Assembly (NCBI RefSeq): GCF_035994945.1
Contig: NZ_CP108679.1
Span: 62,001-126,000 of the forward strand
Direction: 5' to 3'
Source: Streptomyces sp. NBC_01216
GTDB taxonomy: Bacteria; Actinomycetota; Actinomycetes; Streptomycetales; Streptomycetaceae
DNA: 64,000 bases
Shown here: positions 1 to 9,321 of the stretch, one piece after another
How positions within the stretch are numbered: the stretch's first letter is position 1
Layout: each line of letters begins with the position of its first letter
Made by a program: the position numbers and the translations under genes
Notes under the pieces: generated by a model
What the model was told of the DNA's origin: nothing
Seen by the model: the letters and a program-made list of their open reading frames with translations, nothing else
Databases searched by the model: none

Positions 1-387
1 CTCCGGTTCGGTCCCGACGCCTCCCGGGGGCTCCTTCTGCCCGGCCCCGTCCCGGCGGGCACCAGCCGCGTGCTGATGGGCCCGGCAGACCGTGGAGTCG
101 ACGTTCACCTCCCACGTGATCAGCCCGGCCGCATCAGCCCTCGCCTGCAACAACGTCAGCAGCCGGGCCCACACACCCTGCCGCTGCCACCTGCGGAACA
201 GTCCGTAAACGGTCTGCCAAGGCCCGTACTCGCGCGGCAGATCACGCCACGGAACACCCGTCCGTACCCGCCACCGAACTCCATTGATCAACCGCCGCCG
301 GTTCCCGGACCTGCGGCTCACGCCTGCCGCAGGCAGCAACGACTCCAGCACCGACCACTGCTCATCAGAAAGATCCCCACGCCCCAC
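1..387 (-). CDS. IS5-family transposase, N-terminal part (runs off window edge)
   Basis: The minus strand reads GRGDLSDEQWSVLESLLP near its start, then RWRVRTGVPWRDLP, REYGPWQTVYGLF and VNVDSTVCRAHQHAAG. These are the N-terminal helix-turn-helix and the first catalytic-Asp region of IS5-family (IS427-type) DDE transposases. The likely start is the GTG at 385-387. The C-terminal half lies beyond position 1. The element sits just upstream of the recombinase pair and is probably a separate insertion. The family assignment is firm; whether the element is complete outside the window cannot be seen. Confidence 0.85.
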   Translation of the reverse strand, partial: MGRGDLSDEQWSVLESLLPAAGVSRRSGNRRRLINGVRWRVRTGVPWRDLPREYGPWQTVYGLFRRWQRQGVWARLLTLLQARADAAGLITWEVNVDSTVCRAHQHAAGARRDGAGQKEPPGGVGTEPE

Positions 388-489
388 ACCATGATCATCA
401 CGGTGCAAGGCGTGTACCGGAACCCCGATCTAAAACACGGCCTAGTCGGTAGACGTTGCGCATCCGAACGACGAAGGAGCGCAAAGAAG

Positions 490-1733
490 TTGGACGCAGC
501 GTCTCGCGACATCCAGTTGATCCGCTTGCCGAGATGGGGGCATGTAGCCGTAGGAGCCGGGGCGGTGCCCTGGCTGGTCTTCGACGAGGAGGGAAGAGCG
601 GTGGAGCCGATTCGTAGGTTCCTGATCGACTTCGTCGCTCGGGACAATCGGCCGGGCAGCGTCCGCAGCTACGCCTTCGATCTTCTGCGCTGGTGGCGAT
701 GGCTTCGCGTGGTCCAGGTCGAATGGGACCGGCCACGTCCGCCGAGGTACGCGACTTCGTGCTGTGGCTGCGGGTCGCGACGAAACCTCGGACGTCGGCG
801 CGGACGCACTCGGCAGCGACCGCGGGGACGACTAACACGATCACGAAGAAGCCGTACCTGGACGACCTCTACAAGCCGCGCACGATCCGGCACAGCAACG
901 CTGTACTCCGGAGCTTCTACGAATTTTGGATCGAGTCGGGCAGCGGCCCGCTGGTCAACCCGGTGCCGCTGGCCCGGAGCGCGAGGCGCCGCCCGCATGC
1001 CCATCACAACCCGCTGGATCCCTACGGCGGCGAGGGCCGACTGCGCTATAACCCCAAGGTCCCACGTCGGCGGCCACGGCAGATGCCGGACGAGCGATGG
1101 AACGAGCTGTTCGCGGCCCTGCGGTCCAACCGGGACCGGGCGATCCTCGCGCTCGGCATCAGCAACGCCGCTCGGGCTTCCGAGATCCTCGGGGTTCGCG
1201 GCGTTGACGTCGACTGGGGCGATCAGCTAGTACGCGTCGAGCGCAAGGGTTCCCAGGCCGAGCAGTGGCTTCCCTCCAGCCCTGAGTCGTTCATCTGGCT
1301 GCGGCTCTACCAGAGCGAGGGCCCGCCGCTGGATCCGCAGGCCCCGCTGTGGTGGACACTCCGGCGTCGTGACCACGGCGCCGGGCTGGCCTACCAGCCG
1401 ATGAACTACGAGGCCCTGCGCGCGGTGTTCCGCCGGACCAACGCCCTGCTGGGCACGAACTGGTCGATGCACGACCTGCGGCACACCGCCGCGCTGCGGA
1501 TGTCCAGGGACAAGCGGCTGTCGCTGCGAGACGTGCAGACCATCCTTGGTCACGCCAACCTGAGCACTACCGCCGACGTGTATCTCGTCGAGGAAGAAGA
1601 GCAGGTCATCGCCCGGGTTCAGGAGTACCTCGCCGCCCGTGAGGAACGTGCGAAGCACCCCGTGCCGACCGGCGTCGCGACCGGTTACGAGGCTAGCGAC
1701 CTGGCCGTGCTGTTCGGAGGTGGCCAGGCGTGA
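490..1733 (+). pseudogene. Tyrosine recombinase (integrase), broken by one-base deletion
   Basis: This is a site-specific tyrosine recombinase of XerC/D type. The catalytic domain is intact: the first Arg lies in SNAARASEILGV, the HxxR motif in HDLRHTAAL, and the distal His and nucleophilic Tyr in LGHANLSTTADVYL. The SAM-like N-terminal domain (RRFLIDFVARDNRPGSVRSY) lies in a different frame. Near 732, GACCGGCC stands where GACCGGGCC would give an uninterrupted EWDRATSAEVRDF, so a single G appears to be missing. The chosen start is TTG 490, about 10 nt after GGAG at 476-479. The stop overlaps the next recombinase start (GTGA), showing a former two-gene operon. A shorter product from ATG 693 would lack most of the core-binding domain. 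Confidence 0.85.
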
Positions 1734-4219
1734 CGCTACAGGGAGGCCGCCGAGCCAACTCCGTCCGCCGGGCCGGAACCGGCCCCGCGCCGACGAAGCC
1801 GTTGTTCATCGAGCACGACCTCAAAGCGGACAAGGAACGCGTCGGCCCGCACGACCACCTCACCCGAGACGAGGTCCTGGCCCTGCTGCCGACCTCGCCG
1901 CTCTGGCCGCAGAGAACGTACAGCCGCGGCATGTGGCCCGGAACTGTCCGGCTCGCGGGGGCAGCCAAGATCCTCGACTGGCTGCTGACCTTCCCTGAAG
2001 ACGGGTGGCAGGGACGATGGCTTGCGGCCGGGGCGGACCAGGGCAAAGAGCTGATCCTGGCCCTGAACGAGGACGATCCGCGCTGCGCGGAGTCCAGGCG
2101 CAACGAGCTCATGATGGGTCTCAACAGTCTGCTCGTCAGCCGGGTGGTCCTCCCGCGCTACGTCTTCCTGCGCGGCTACAAGGCGATGCGGCTCTTCAAA
2201 GACGTCCAGCAGATGTTCCCCGCCGGCCAGCTGGACCGAATGCGCGACTTCGGCGCCGAGATCGGCATGATGCCCCGGCACATCGACGAGGGCCTGCGGG
2301 TCATCTCCTCGATCATCCTGCACACCGGCCGGGACCTCGCCCAGCTCACCGCCGAGGACGTTTTCTACCTGCGGGCCGTCGGGCGGCGAGAGACCGGTGA
2401 GGCATACGTGGGTACCCACAGCGCCTGGGACCTGCTGCGGGGCGCCGGTGTCATCGACTCGAAGGACACCCTCAAGGACGCGCTGCGGCACGGGCAGCGA
2501 CCCACCGCCGAGCTGGTCGACGCCTACAACATCCAGTCCACGCAGGTCCGCAACCTGCTCGTCCGCTACCTCGAAGAACGCCGCCCCGGGATCGACTACG
2601 GCACCTTCCGGGGACTGGTACGCGAACTGGCCGGAGTGTTCTGGGCGGACATCGAGGCACACCACCCCGGCATCGACACCCTCCGTCTGCCCGACGAGGT
2701 CGTCGACGGCGGGAAACAACGGCTGGTTACCTACGTCAACAAGAGCGGAGAGGTCAAAGAGCGCCGTTCGCGCATCGACGTCATGATGCGGGTGCGCGGC
2801 TTCTACCTCGACATTCAGGAGTGGGCGCACGACGACCCGTTCTGGGTCCCATGGGCAGTGCCAAGCCCGATCACGCGAGGCGACGGCGCCGGGAACCACA
2901 AGATCTACAAGCAGACCACCTCCCGGATGCACCAGCGAGTCCGCGAGCGGCTGCCTCATCTTCCCGTGCTGCTGGAGACAGCCGAGCGAGTGCACCGAGA
3001 GTCCGTCGCTCTACTGGAGGCTGCCCGCGCCACACCGTTCAACGAGACCTTCGAGCACGGCGAGGCGCGCTACCTGCGGGTCCTCCCCAGGGTGAATCAG
3101 GTGCCCAGCCGCCTCGATCACGGCTCACGGCACGTCTTCATCAAGGAGGTCGGCAGCACCGGACGAAGGATCAACCAGAGCCTCGTGGAGGATGACGCCT
3201 TCTGGGCCTGGGCGATCATCGAGACGCTGCGGCACACCGGCGTTCGCGCCGAAGAACTGACCGAGCTCACGCACCTCGCGCTGGTCTCCTACAAACTGCC
3301 CGACACCAACGAAGTCGTCCCGCTCCTCCAGATCGTCCCCTCCAAGAGCAACGAGGAACGGCTCCTGCTGGTCAGCCCCGAACTGGCCAGCGTCCTGGCC
3401 ACGATCATCAAGCGCCTGCGCGACGCCAATGGGGGGAAGATCCCGCTGATCTCCCGCTACGACTCACACGAGCGCGTCACGGGCCCCCAGCTGCCGCACC
3501 TGTTCCAGCGCCGCCCCTACTGGCAGCCGCAGGTCATGAGCGAGGCCGCCATCAAGCGCGCCCTGGACCGGACCCTGGAGGCCACCGGACTCCACGACCA
3601 GGCCGGCGAGCCACTGCGCTACACACCGCACGACTTCCGAAGGATGTTCGCGACCGAGGCTGTCACCGGCGGACTTCCCGTCCACATCGCAGCCCGCATC
3701 CTCGGTCACAAAACACTGACCACCACCCAGGCATACCTCGCCGTCTTCCAGGACGACCTGGTACGCACCTACCGAGGCTTCCTCGACCGGCGCCGGGCCG
3801 AGCGCCCCCAAGAGGAATATCGCGAGCCGACCGCGGCGGAGTGGCACGACTTCCAGCAGCACTTCGAACTCCGCAAGGTCTCCCTCGGCACCTGCGGCCG
3901 CCCCTATGGCACCCCCTGCAAGCACGAGCACGCCTGCATTCGCTGCCCCGTCCTCCAGATGGACCCCCGCCAGAAACCCCGCCTCATCGAGATCATCCAG
4001 AACCTCCGCGAACGCATCCGCGAGGCCCGCGCCAACGGCTGGCTCGGTGAGGTCGAGGGGCTGCAGGTCAGCTTCGACGCCGCGATGGCCAAGCTCAGCA
4101 GCCTCAAGAACGCCCCCGCCGACGGACGCCCTCAACTGGTCGACCTCGGGATCCCCGTCTTCACAGACAACACGCCCACGCCTCAACTCGATATGGGAGA
4201 ACCCGGACTGCCAGGCTGA
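1730..4219 (+). CDS. Large tyrosine recombinase (829 aa) with C-terminal Cys/His cluster
   Basis: This is an unusually long tyrosine recombinase. The catalytic domain lies at roughly residues 480-690: the first Arg in RHTGVRAEELTELTH, then HDFRRMFATEAV (HxxR), and LGHKTLTTTQAYLAV (distal His and Tyr). About 450 residues of less recognisable sequence precede it. A Cys/His cluster follows (CGRPYGTPC, then HEHACIRCPV), which could bind a metal. The GTG start overlaps the upstream recombinase stop by 4 nt, so the two were translated together. Paired recombinases of unequal size recall the tnpA/tnpB arrangement of Tn554-type elements; that link is inference. A strong terminator follows at 4245. 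The partner is frameshifted, so the pair may no longer be active. Confidence 0.85.
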   Translation: MTLQGGRRANSVRRAGTGPAPTKPLFIEHDLKADKERVGPHDHLTRDEVLALLPTSPLWPQRTYSRGMWPGTVRLAGAAKILDWLLTFPEDGWQGRWLAAGADQGKELILALNEDDPRCAESRRNELMMGLNSLLVSRVVLPRYVFLRGYKAMRLFKDVQQMFPAGQLDRMRDFGAEIGMMPRHIDEGLRVISSIILHTGRDLAQLTAEDVFYLRAVGRRETGEAYVGTHSAWDLLRGAGVIDSKDTLKDALRHGQRPTAELVDAYNIQSTQVRNLLVRYLEERRPGIDYGTFRGLVRELAGVFWADIEAHHPGIDTLRLPDEVVDGGKQRLVTYVNKSGEVKERRSRIDVMMRVRGFYLDIQEWAHDDPFWVPWAVPSPITRGDGAGNHKIYKQTTSRMHQRVRERLPHLPVLLETAERVHRESVALLEAARATPFNETFEHGEARYLRVLPRVNQVPSRLDHGSRHVFIKEVGSTGRRINQSLVEDDAFWAWAIIETLRHTGVRAEELTELTHLALVSYKLPDTNEVVPLLQIVPSKSNEERLLLVSPELASVLATIIKRLRDANGGKIPLISRYDSHERVTGPQLPHLFQRRPYWQPQVMSEAAIKRALDRTLEATGLHDQAGEPLRYTPHDFRRMFATEAVTGGLPVHIAARILGHKTLTTTQAYLAVFQDDLVRTYRGFLDRRRAERPQEEYREPTAAEWHDFQQHFELRKVSLGTCGRPYGTPCKHEHACIRCPVLQMDPRQKPRLIEIIQNLRERIREARANGWLGEVEGLQVSFDAAMAKLSSLKNAPADGRPQLVDLGIPVFTDNTPTPQLDMGEPGLPG

Positions 4220-4244
4220 CTACCTCCCACCACCGAAGTACTCA

Positions 4245-4272
4245 CGGCCCCGCCTTCGGCGGGGCCGCTTTT
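4245..4272 (+). terminator. Rho-independent terminator of recombinase operon
   Basis: A 10-bp perfect GC-rich stem (CGGCCCCGCC / GGCGGGGCCG) with a TTC loop is followed by CTTTT, 25 nt after the stop of the large recombinase. Confidence 0.9.
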
Positions 4273-4310
4273 ACTGCCGTGGGCGCCAGGTTGAGCCGGC
4301 TACTTTTCAG

Positions 4311-5972
4311 CCCGGATCCACCGGTTGATGTGCGGCGGTGACGTTGCCGGGAACGAGGAAGTGCCCTGTGACCTGCGATGATGGGAGTTCTCACGCTTCC
4401 AGCACGCACGACCAACAGGGCACTTCTGAGATGCAATCTTCCCATGCCGCGGCGAAGGTCTCCGCACGGTTCGATGATCCGAATCTGATCGCGTACGGCG
4501 GGCTCGCGCCGCTGGTGCGCCTGGCCGAGCGGTGCGGCCTGCCCGGCCTGGTCGGCGAGATGATGCGGCTGCCGGCCTCGAAGAACGGCACCGGTTCCTT
4601 CCCGGCCGCCAAGTCGATGGCGCTCATCGCGGGCATGGCCGCGGGCGCGGACAGTATCGACGACATGGACCGGCTGCGGCACGGCGCGATGCGGCGCCTG
4701 TTCACCGGGGTCCGCGCCCCGTCGACCCTCGGCAGCTTCCTGCGGTCCTTCACCCACGGGCACGTGAAGCAACTGCACGCCGTCGCCCGCCGGTTCCTGC
4801 CTCGCCTGGCCGCGCACACCCCGCTGCTGCCCGGCGCCGACACGGTCGCCTACCTCGATCTGGACGACACCATCAAGCCGGTCCACGGCTATGCCAAACA
4901 GGGCACCGGTTACGGATACAACAAGGTCAAGGGCCTGAACGCGCTGATCGCGACGCTGTCCACGCCGCTGGCCGCCCCGGTGATCGCCGCAACCAGGCTG
5001 CGCAAGGGCAGCGTGAACTCGGTGCGCGGAGCCGGTTCGTTCGCCGCCGAGGCGGTCCGCACCGCCCGCGCGTCCGGTGCGACCGGGATGCTGACCGTGC
5101 GGGCGGATGCGGCCTACTACGCCGCCGAGGTGATCGCCGCCTGCCGCGCGCTCGGCGCCCGCTTCTCCGTCACGGTGCGGATGAACGCCTCCGTCAAGCA
5201 GGCCATCGCCGCTATCGACGAGACGGCCTGGACGCCGATCAAGTACCCCAAGGCGGTGTGGGACAGCGAGGAGGAACGCTGGATATCGGACGCCGAGATC
5301 GCCGAGATCGAGTACACCGCCTTCACCTCGAAACCGAAGAAGCAGCAGGTCACCGCCCGTCTCATCGTGCGACGCGTCAAGCGCCTGAACCCCGCGACCG
5401 TGCCCGGGGGCCAGGGCGAGCTGTTCACCGCCTGGCGCTACCACGCCGCGTTCACCGACAGCACGCTGCCGCTCATCGACGCCGAGCGTGACCACCGGCG
5501 CCACGCGATCGTGGAACAGGTGATCTCCGAGCTGAAGAACGGCCCGTTCGCACACGCCCCCTCGGGCAGCTTCCAGGCGAACGCCGCCTGGCTCGCGCTG
5601 GCCGCCCTCGCCTTCAACCTGACCCGCGCCTGCGGAACGCTCGCCGGCACCTTTCACGCCCGCGCGACGTGCGCGACCATCCGTGATCACCTGGTCAACG
5701 TGCCCGCCCGTCTGGCCCGTTCGGCCCGCCGGCTCACCCTGCACCTGCCCGAACGCTGGCCCTGGCACGACGCCTTCGAAGCCCTCTTCAACACCTTGCA
5801 CACCCCGCCCCAACCGACCTGACCTGCCCGTATCTGACCCGCCCGCCAGGGCCCGAGAGCTGTGGACATGTGGAAAAGCTGGGCAGACCAGCGGCCACCC
5901 CATGCCCGCCGCCAGACGCATCGCCTCGATCACCGAAAACGATCACTCACGAAACGAGCCGGTGGATCCGGG
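4311..5972. mobile_element. IS1380-family element A (1662 bp, TTCAG flanks)
   Basis: The ends carry the inverted repeat CCCGGATCCACCGG (4311-4324 and, inverted, 5959-5972). The element is flanked on both sides by TTCAG (4306-4310 and 5973-5977), a target-site duplication of 4-5 bp. Removing the element and one TTCAG rejoins the minus-strand gene at 5943-6284 to a natural stop three codons later, which supports these boundaries. It encodes one intact transposase. Confidence 0.9.
4431..5822 (+). CDS. IS1380-family transposase (463 aa)
   Basis: A DDE transposase of the IS1380 family. Catalytic residues are visible in YLDLDDT (first Asp), TVRADAAYY (second Asp) and EQVISELKNG (Glu). The ATG at 4431 was chosen because the IS1380 homology (SARFDDPNLIAYGGLAP) begins shortly after it; an upstream in-frame start at 4338 would add unrelated residues. 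The frame is intact over the usual family length, so the element may be active. Confidence 0.92.
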   Translation: MQSSHAAAKVSARFDDPNLIAYGGLAPLVRLAERCGLPGLVGEMMRLPASKNGTGSFPAAKSMALIAGMAAGADSIDDMDRLRHGAMRRLFTGVRAPSTLGSFLRSFTHGHVKQLHAVARRFLPRLAAHTPLLPGADTVAYLDLDDTIKPVHGYAKQGTGYGYNKVKGLNALIATLSTPLAAPVIAATRLRKGSVNSVRGAGSFAAEAVRTARASGATGMLTVRADAAYYAAEVIAACRALGARFSVTVRMNASVKQAIAAIDETAWTPIKYPKAVWDSEEERWISDAEIAEIEYTAFTSKPKKQQVTARLIVRRVKRLNPATVPGGQGELFTAWRYHAAFTDSTLPLIDAERDHRRHAIVEQVISELKNGPFAHAPSGSFQANAAWLALAALAFNLTRACGTLAGTFHARATCATIRDHLVNVPARLARSARRLTLHLPERWPWHDAFEALFNTLHTPPQPT

Positions 5973-6284
5973 TTCAGGAACACCGCTTTGGGCAGGGCAC
6001 TGCCAGTCGGCCGCATCGATCGCACCGCCCGCCATGTCACTGAGGTGGAAGCAGTTGCCGTTGGCCCACACCGTGACCGAATCCCGCCGATGGTCGACCT
6101 GGAACGGCTCGTCCCGACGCAGCGTTCCGGACCAAGAGCCGTCTTCCGCCGGGGAGTGAGTGACAACGACGCAGGTCTGCCCCGGCAGGAGCTGGTAGGC
6201 ATCGGCCCACGGCTCCACGGTCAGCTCCAACGCTGCTTCACCGTCGTTCCTGACCAGCAGCCGTGCGGTTCCCCCAGTGAACAC
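5943..6284 (-). CDS. Hypothetical protein, C-terminus altered by IS insertion
   Basis: A small acidic protein of unknown function (113 aa as read). It begins at GTG 6284 after a GAGAGG-type ribosome binding site and contains ARLLVRNDGEAALELTVEP and VTVWANGNCFHL, which look like beta-strand-rich sequence. IS1380 element A entered at its very end. The native protein would finish ...SGVPEK followed by TAG on the far side of the element (4300-4302). The present reading continues about 10 residues into the IS before stopping. The body of the protein is therefore intact. No family is recognised. Confidence 0.6.
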   Translation of the reverse strand: MFTGGTARLLVRNDGEAALELTVEPWADAYQLLPGQTCVVVTHSPAEDGSWSGTLRRDEPFQVDHRRDSVTVWANGNCFHLSDMAGGAIDAADWQCPAQSGVPEPGSTGSFRE

Positions 6285-6372
6285 TCAAGCACCTCTCGTT
6301 GCCCCGCAGGCGATTGCGCATGTGCCTCCGAGGATGGACCAAGTCCCTGCCTCGACTGCTGCTCTGGGCCAC

Positions 6373-6720
6373 TCAGGACCGCAGAGTTTCGCCTTGCGGG
6401 TCAAAGCAGATCAGCTCATACTCGCGTGCCAGCGAAGCGGCGTACTCAGAGACTTCTTCGGCCCTGCTGTAGGACATGAGTAGGTACACGATCGGTCCCG
6501 ACGCTTCGTCGATGACCGGAGGGGACGCCCATGGACTGTCACGGTCATCCTCCGGATAACGCTCGATCAAGGCGTTCACATAGGCATTGATGCGCGGGGA
6601 GGGCGGCACAGCGACGTCCTCCGATTCGAGGTAGCGCTCGTACATCTCATCGAAGGCCGAGCCCGCCGCATCGTCATCGAGCGGCCGCTCACCGTCCCAC
6701 ACCGCAAGGTCGTAACTCAC
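6373..6720 (-). CDS. Hypothetical protein (115 aa), Streptomyces-conserved type
   Basis: Starts at GTG 6720 (VSYDLAVWDGERPLDDDAAG). The upstream extension to 6999 has no coding character and runs into the next IS. The protein is acidic and has the segments FDEMYERYLESED, INAYVNALIERYPEDD and PIVYLLMSYSRAEEVSEYA. This layout recurs in small actinomycete proteins of unknown function, sometimes near toxin-immunity genes. The neighbour at 6284 is on the same strand, so the two may form an operon. No function is assigned. Confidence 0.65.
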   Translation of the reverse strand: MSYDLAVWDGERPLDDDAAGSAFDEMYERYLESEDVAVPPSPRINAYVNALIERYPEDDRDSPWASPPVIDEASGPIVYLLMSYSRAEEVSEYAASLAREYELICFDPQGETLRS

Positions 6721-6840
6721 GACCAAATGATCGCAGGGATGGTGACGGGGCGAGTCGGCACCTCGGGTGCCGGGGTGACACCGCCCATGCGGCAGCTGCA
6801 ACGTCCTGGCGCGAGCGCACAAACCTTGATCGTTTCTTAG

Positions 6841-8523
6841 CCTCCGTGTTTCGGTTCGGGTCGGCTGAGCTGGGTGAACGCCCGTGCCGGAGGTCGTGGG
6901 GCTGCTGTTGGATGGTGGGCATGCCGCAGGCCCGGCGCGATGGCCGGGTGCTCCTGGGTCCTCGGGTCGTGGGTGGTCAGTGGCGGTCTTGTCTGTCACG
7001 TGGCCGGTCGGGGCAGTGCGACGAGGCGGCTAAACGCGGCGGTCAGCTCGTGGCGCCAGGGCCAGGTAGTGGCGATCCGTAGCCGTAGGCGACGGGCTCC
7101 GCGTGTGATCCGGGCTGCGGCGTGCAGGAGCCGGTAGCGGAGCTTCTTGGGCTCGGCGGTGGCCAACTCGCCGTCCAGCAGCAGGGTTCGCGTCCAGGCC
7201 AGCAGGTCGACCGCGGTCAGGGACAGCTCCAGCCATGCCTGGTTGATCGCGAAGTGGCGGGAGGGGAAGCGGCCGAAGCCGGTGGTCTTGCCGCAGAGGA
7301 TGTGGTCCTCGACCCGGGCGTGGGCACGGTGGCGGACCTCCAGGTGCTGGACCGGGCCGCTGCCTGCGACGGGCGAGTCGGTGAGGAAGACCTGGTGGCG
7401 CATGCCTTCGTCCTGGTCGAAGAGGGACAGCTGGGCGCCGGGGTGGGGACGCTCGCGGCGGACGATGATGCGGGTGCCGTCCGGGTATCCGGCGAGGTCG
7501 ACCAGGCCGGTCAGCTCGGCGACCTCGGCACTGGCGCGCAAGGCACCGTCTTGTTCCAGGGCGGGGTGCCAGACGTGCTCGGGCAGGGCCCGGATCGCGC
7601 GACGGACCGGCTCGGTGACGGGATACCCGACGGAGAAGAAGGCGTGGATCCCGCGTTCCCGCAGGGCCCGGATGTGAGCGAGGAAGGCTTTGGCGCTGCC
7701 CGCGCTGTCGGCGCGGATGAGGACTGGGGTGCCGTGGCGGTGAGCGTCGGGGATCTGCGCGAGGGCCTGGTCGAGGACGGTGATGTGGTCGGCTGCGGTG
7801 TTCGCTCCGGCGTTGCCCGGTCGCAGGAGACCTGCCAGGGCCTCGCCGGTGTTGTCCAGGAAGCAGAGCAGTGGGTGGTAGCCGAAGCCGCGTTTGTAGG
7901 TGGCGGCGGCCTGTTCCTTCTCGGAGTGGCAGGTGACCAGGGTGGCGTCGATGTCCAGGACCAGGCCGGGCAGTTCACGGCCTCCGGCCTGCGAGGCGGA
8001 TATGGCGTGTCCAGTCTCGTCTGCTTGCAGCCAGGCGACCTCGCGGGCCCTGGCCCGAGCTGCCCGCAGGGCGTTCAGAGTCGCGGTGTCGATGCCTGCC
8101 AGTACCCGCCAGGCGGTCGGAGTGGAGGCGACGGGGCCGAACACGTCGCGCTGGTCGCGCAGCACGGCCAGGTCGGCGATCGCCTCGCCGCCGTCGGCGA
8201 GCATCACCGCGAGGTCCACCGCGACGCGGCCGGGGTCGTGCCCGGTGCCACGAGGCCGCAGTCGGCACAGAGCGTCGGAGAAAGCGCTGGTCAGTGCGGT
8301 GGCGTCGGCCAGATCCGCGAGTAGACGCGAGCCGGCATGGCTGACCACCCCGTGCCCGTCGGCGCTGACGACGAGCTTGGGGCGTGACCGGGTAGTGTGC
8401 ACGCAGAAAGTGCCTTCCCGCTGGAACGATCGAGACCTTAGACAAGCCTCATCGTTGCAGCTCAGAAGGCACTTTCGCTTTTCCGATCATGATCCGGACG
8501 CAACCCCAGATGAAACGCGCAGG
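6841..8523. mobile_element. IS1380-family element B (1683 bp, TTAG duplication)
   Basis: The left end CCTCCGTGTTTC (6841) and the right end read inward CCTGCGCGTTTC (to 8523) form imperfect terminal inverted repeats (10 of 12). TTAG occurs directly on both sides (6837-6840 and 8524-8527), the 4-bp duplication expected for this family. The element encodes one intact transposase on the minus strand and is unrelated in sequence to element A. Confidence 0.9.
6996..8402 (-). CDS. IS1380-family transposase (468 aa)
   Basis: An IS1380-type DDE transposase distinct from the one at 4431. LVLDIDATLVTCHSEKE carries the first Asp, VLIRADSAGSAKAF the second, and VEDHILCGKTTGFGRFP the Glu region. The N-terminal block with GHDPGRVAVDLAVMLADGG and VFGPVASTPTAWRVL is typical of actinobacterial members. 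The frame is intact and full length. Confidence 0.93.
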   Translation of the reverse strand: MHTTRSRPKLVVSADGHGVVSHAGSRLLADLADATALTSAFSDALCRLRPRGTGHDPGRVAVDLAVMLADGGEAIADLAVLRDQRDVFGPVASTPTAWRVLAGIDTATLNALRAARARAREVAWLQADETGHAISASQAGGRELPGLVLDIDATLVTCHSEKEQAAATYKRGFGYHPLLCFLDNTGEALAGLLRPGNAGANTAADHITVLDQALAQIPDAHRHGTPVLIRADSAGSAKAFLAHIRALRERGIHAFFSVGYPVTEPVRRAIRALPEHVWHPALEQDGALRASAEVAELTGLVDLAGYPDGTRIIVRRERPHPGAQLSLFDQDEGMRHQVFLTDSPVAGSGPVQHLEVRHRAHARVEDHILCGKTTGFGRFPSRHFAINQAWLELSLTAVDLLAWTRTLLLDGELATAEPKKLRYRLLHAAARITRGARRLRLRIATTWPWRHELTAAFSRLVALPRPAT

Positions 8524-8670
8524 TTAGTCCGGAAAAGGGCATCCGGTCTCACCGAACTGCTTGCCCGCGAACTTCGCGCCCGCGGCCGCCAGGTCGACGT
8601 CGAACACCTCCACGTCCATCTGCCGCGCGTCCTGAAGGCGGCCGGCACCAGCACCGGAGCGAGCGCATGA
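8524..8670 (+). pseudogene. C-terminal remnant of a gene truncated by IS1380 element B
   Basis: The reading frame LVRKRASGLTELLARELRAR runs from the IS edge to a TGA that overlaps the ATG of the next gene (ATGA at 8667-8670), as expected for the last gene segment of an operon. No start codon is present on this side. Joining across the element gives the frame WRERTNLDRF-LVRKRAS, but I could not find a convincing N-terminal part. The function is unknown. Confidence 0.5.
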
Positions 8671-9197
8671 CCACCACGGCTCCGTACGAGATCGAGACCA
8701 GCGAGGGCGACGACGGCACCCCGCACCCCGTCGAACAGCTCTGGACGCCCTGCGCCGACGACGCACCCGACAGCGGCTTCGTCGCCCATCGCGACCTGTA
8801 CGTCACCGGAATCGACGACGCCACCGAGGATCACCTCTCCCCGGTCGCGTTCATCGTCCTTGGGCACCACCGGTGGGCCGACGCCATCGAGGCCGCCGCC
8901 GCGTACATGGCCCGAGTCCATGGGTGGCGGAACCTGCACCTGTACCCGGGCGACGACCCGTCGGTGCTCATCCCCCGCATCCCGCGCGCGGTCCACACGC
9001 ACGGCGTCTTCTTGCGGCATCCGCACCCGGACCACGGGTGCGCCTGTGAGTGGGACGACACCTGGCGGATGCTCTGGGCTCCCGGCACCGAGCCCGGCGC
9101 CGTTCCGATCACCGCTCTGCGGCACCCAGCCGCGATGGTGAAGGCCGCCGGCATCCCCAACCCCGATGAAGGCGCGCCCGCGACCTGGGCGGCCTGA
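8667..9197 (+). CDS. Hypothetical protein (176 aa), plasmid backbone
   Basis: An acidic protein of unknown function translated by ATGA overlap from the truncated upstream gene. Recognisable stretches are EQLWTPCADDAPDSGF, LSPVAFIVLGHHRWADAIE and HPHPDHGCACEWDDTW. The last has a CxC and nearby His residues that could bind a metal, but no family is recognised. A clear terminator follows at 9211. It lies directly before the parA locus and has the composition of genuine Streptomyces plasmid genes. Confidence 0.7.
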   Translation: MTTTAPYEIETSEGDDGTPHPVEQLWTPCADDAPDSGFVAHRDLYVTGIDDATEDHLSPVAFIVLGHHRWADAIEAAAAYMARVHGWRNLHLYPGDDPSVLIPRIPRAVHTHGVFLRHPHPDHGCACEWDDTWRMLWAPGTEPGAVPITALRHPAAMVKAAGIPNPDEGAPATWAA

Positions 9198-9210
9198 CGC
9201 CTGACACCAC

Positions 9211-9255
9211 GAAGGCCCGTACTCCCTGTGAACGCCGCAGGGGGTACGGGCCTTC
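9211..9255 (+). terminator. Hairpin terminator
   Basis: The arms GAAGGCCCGTAC and GTACGGGCCTTC form a 12-bp stem, extended inward by CCCTG/CAGGG with one bulge. It ends the 8667 operon. There is no long T-run, as is usual in Streptomyces. Confidence 0.8.
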
Positions 9256-9321
9256 TTGCGTTTCAGGGCCAGGAACGGGGTGAGGCCCAGCCGCCGGCGG
9301 CCGGGCCTCTGAGGTTTTCTG

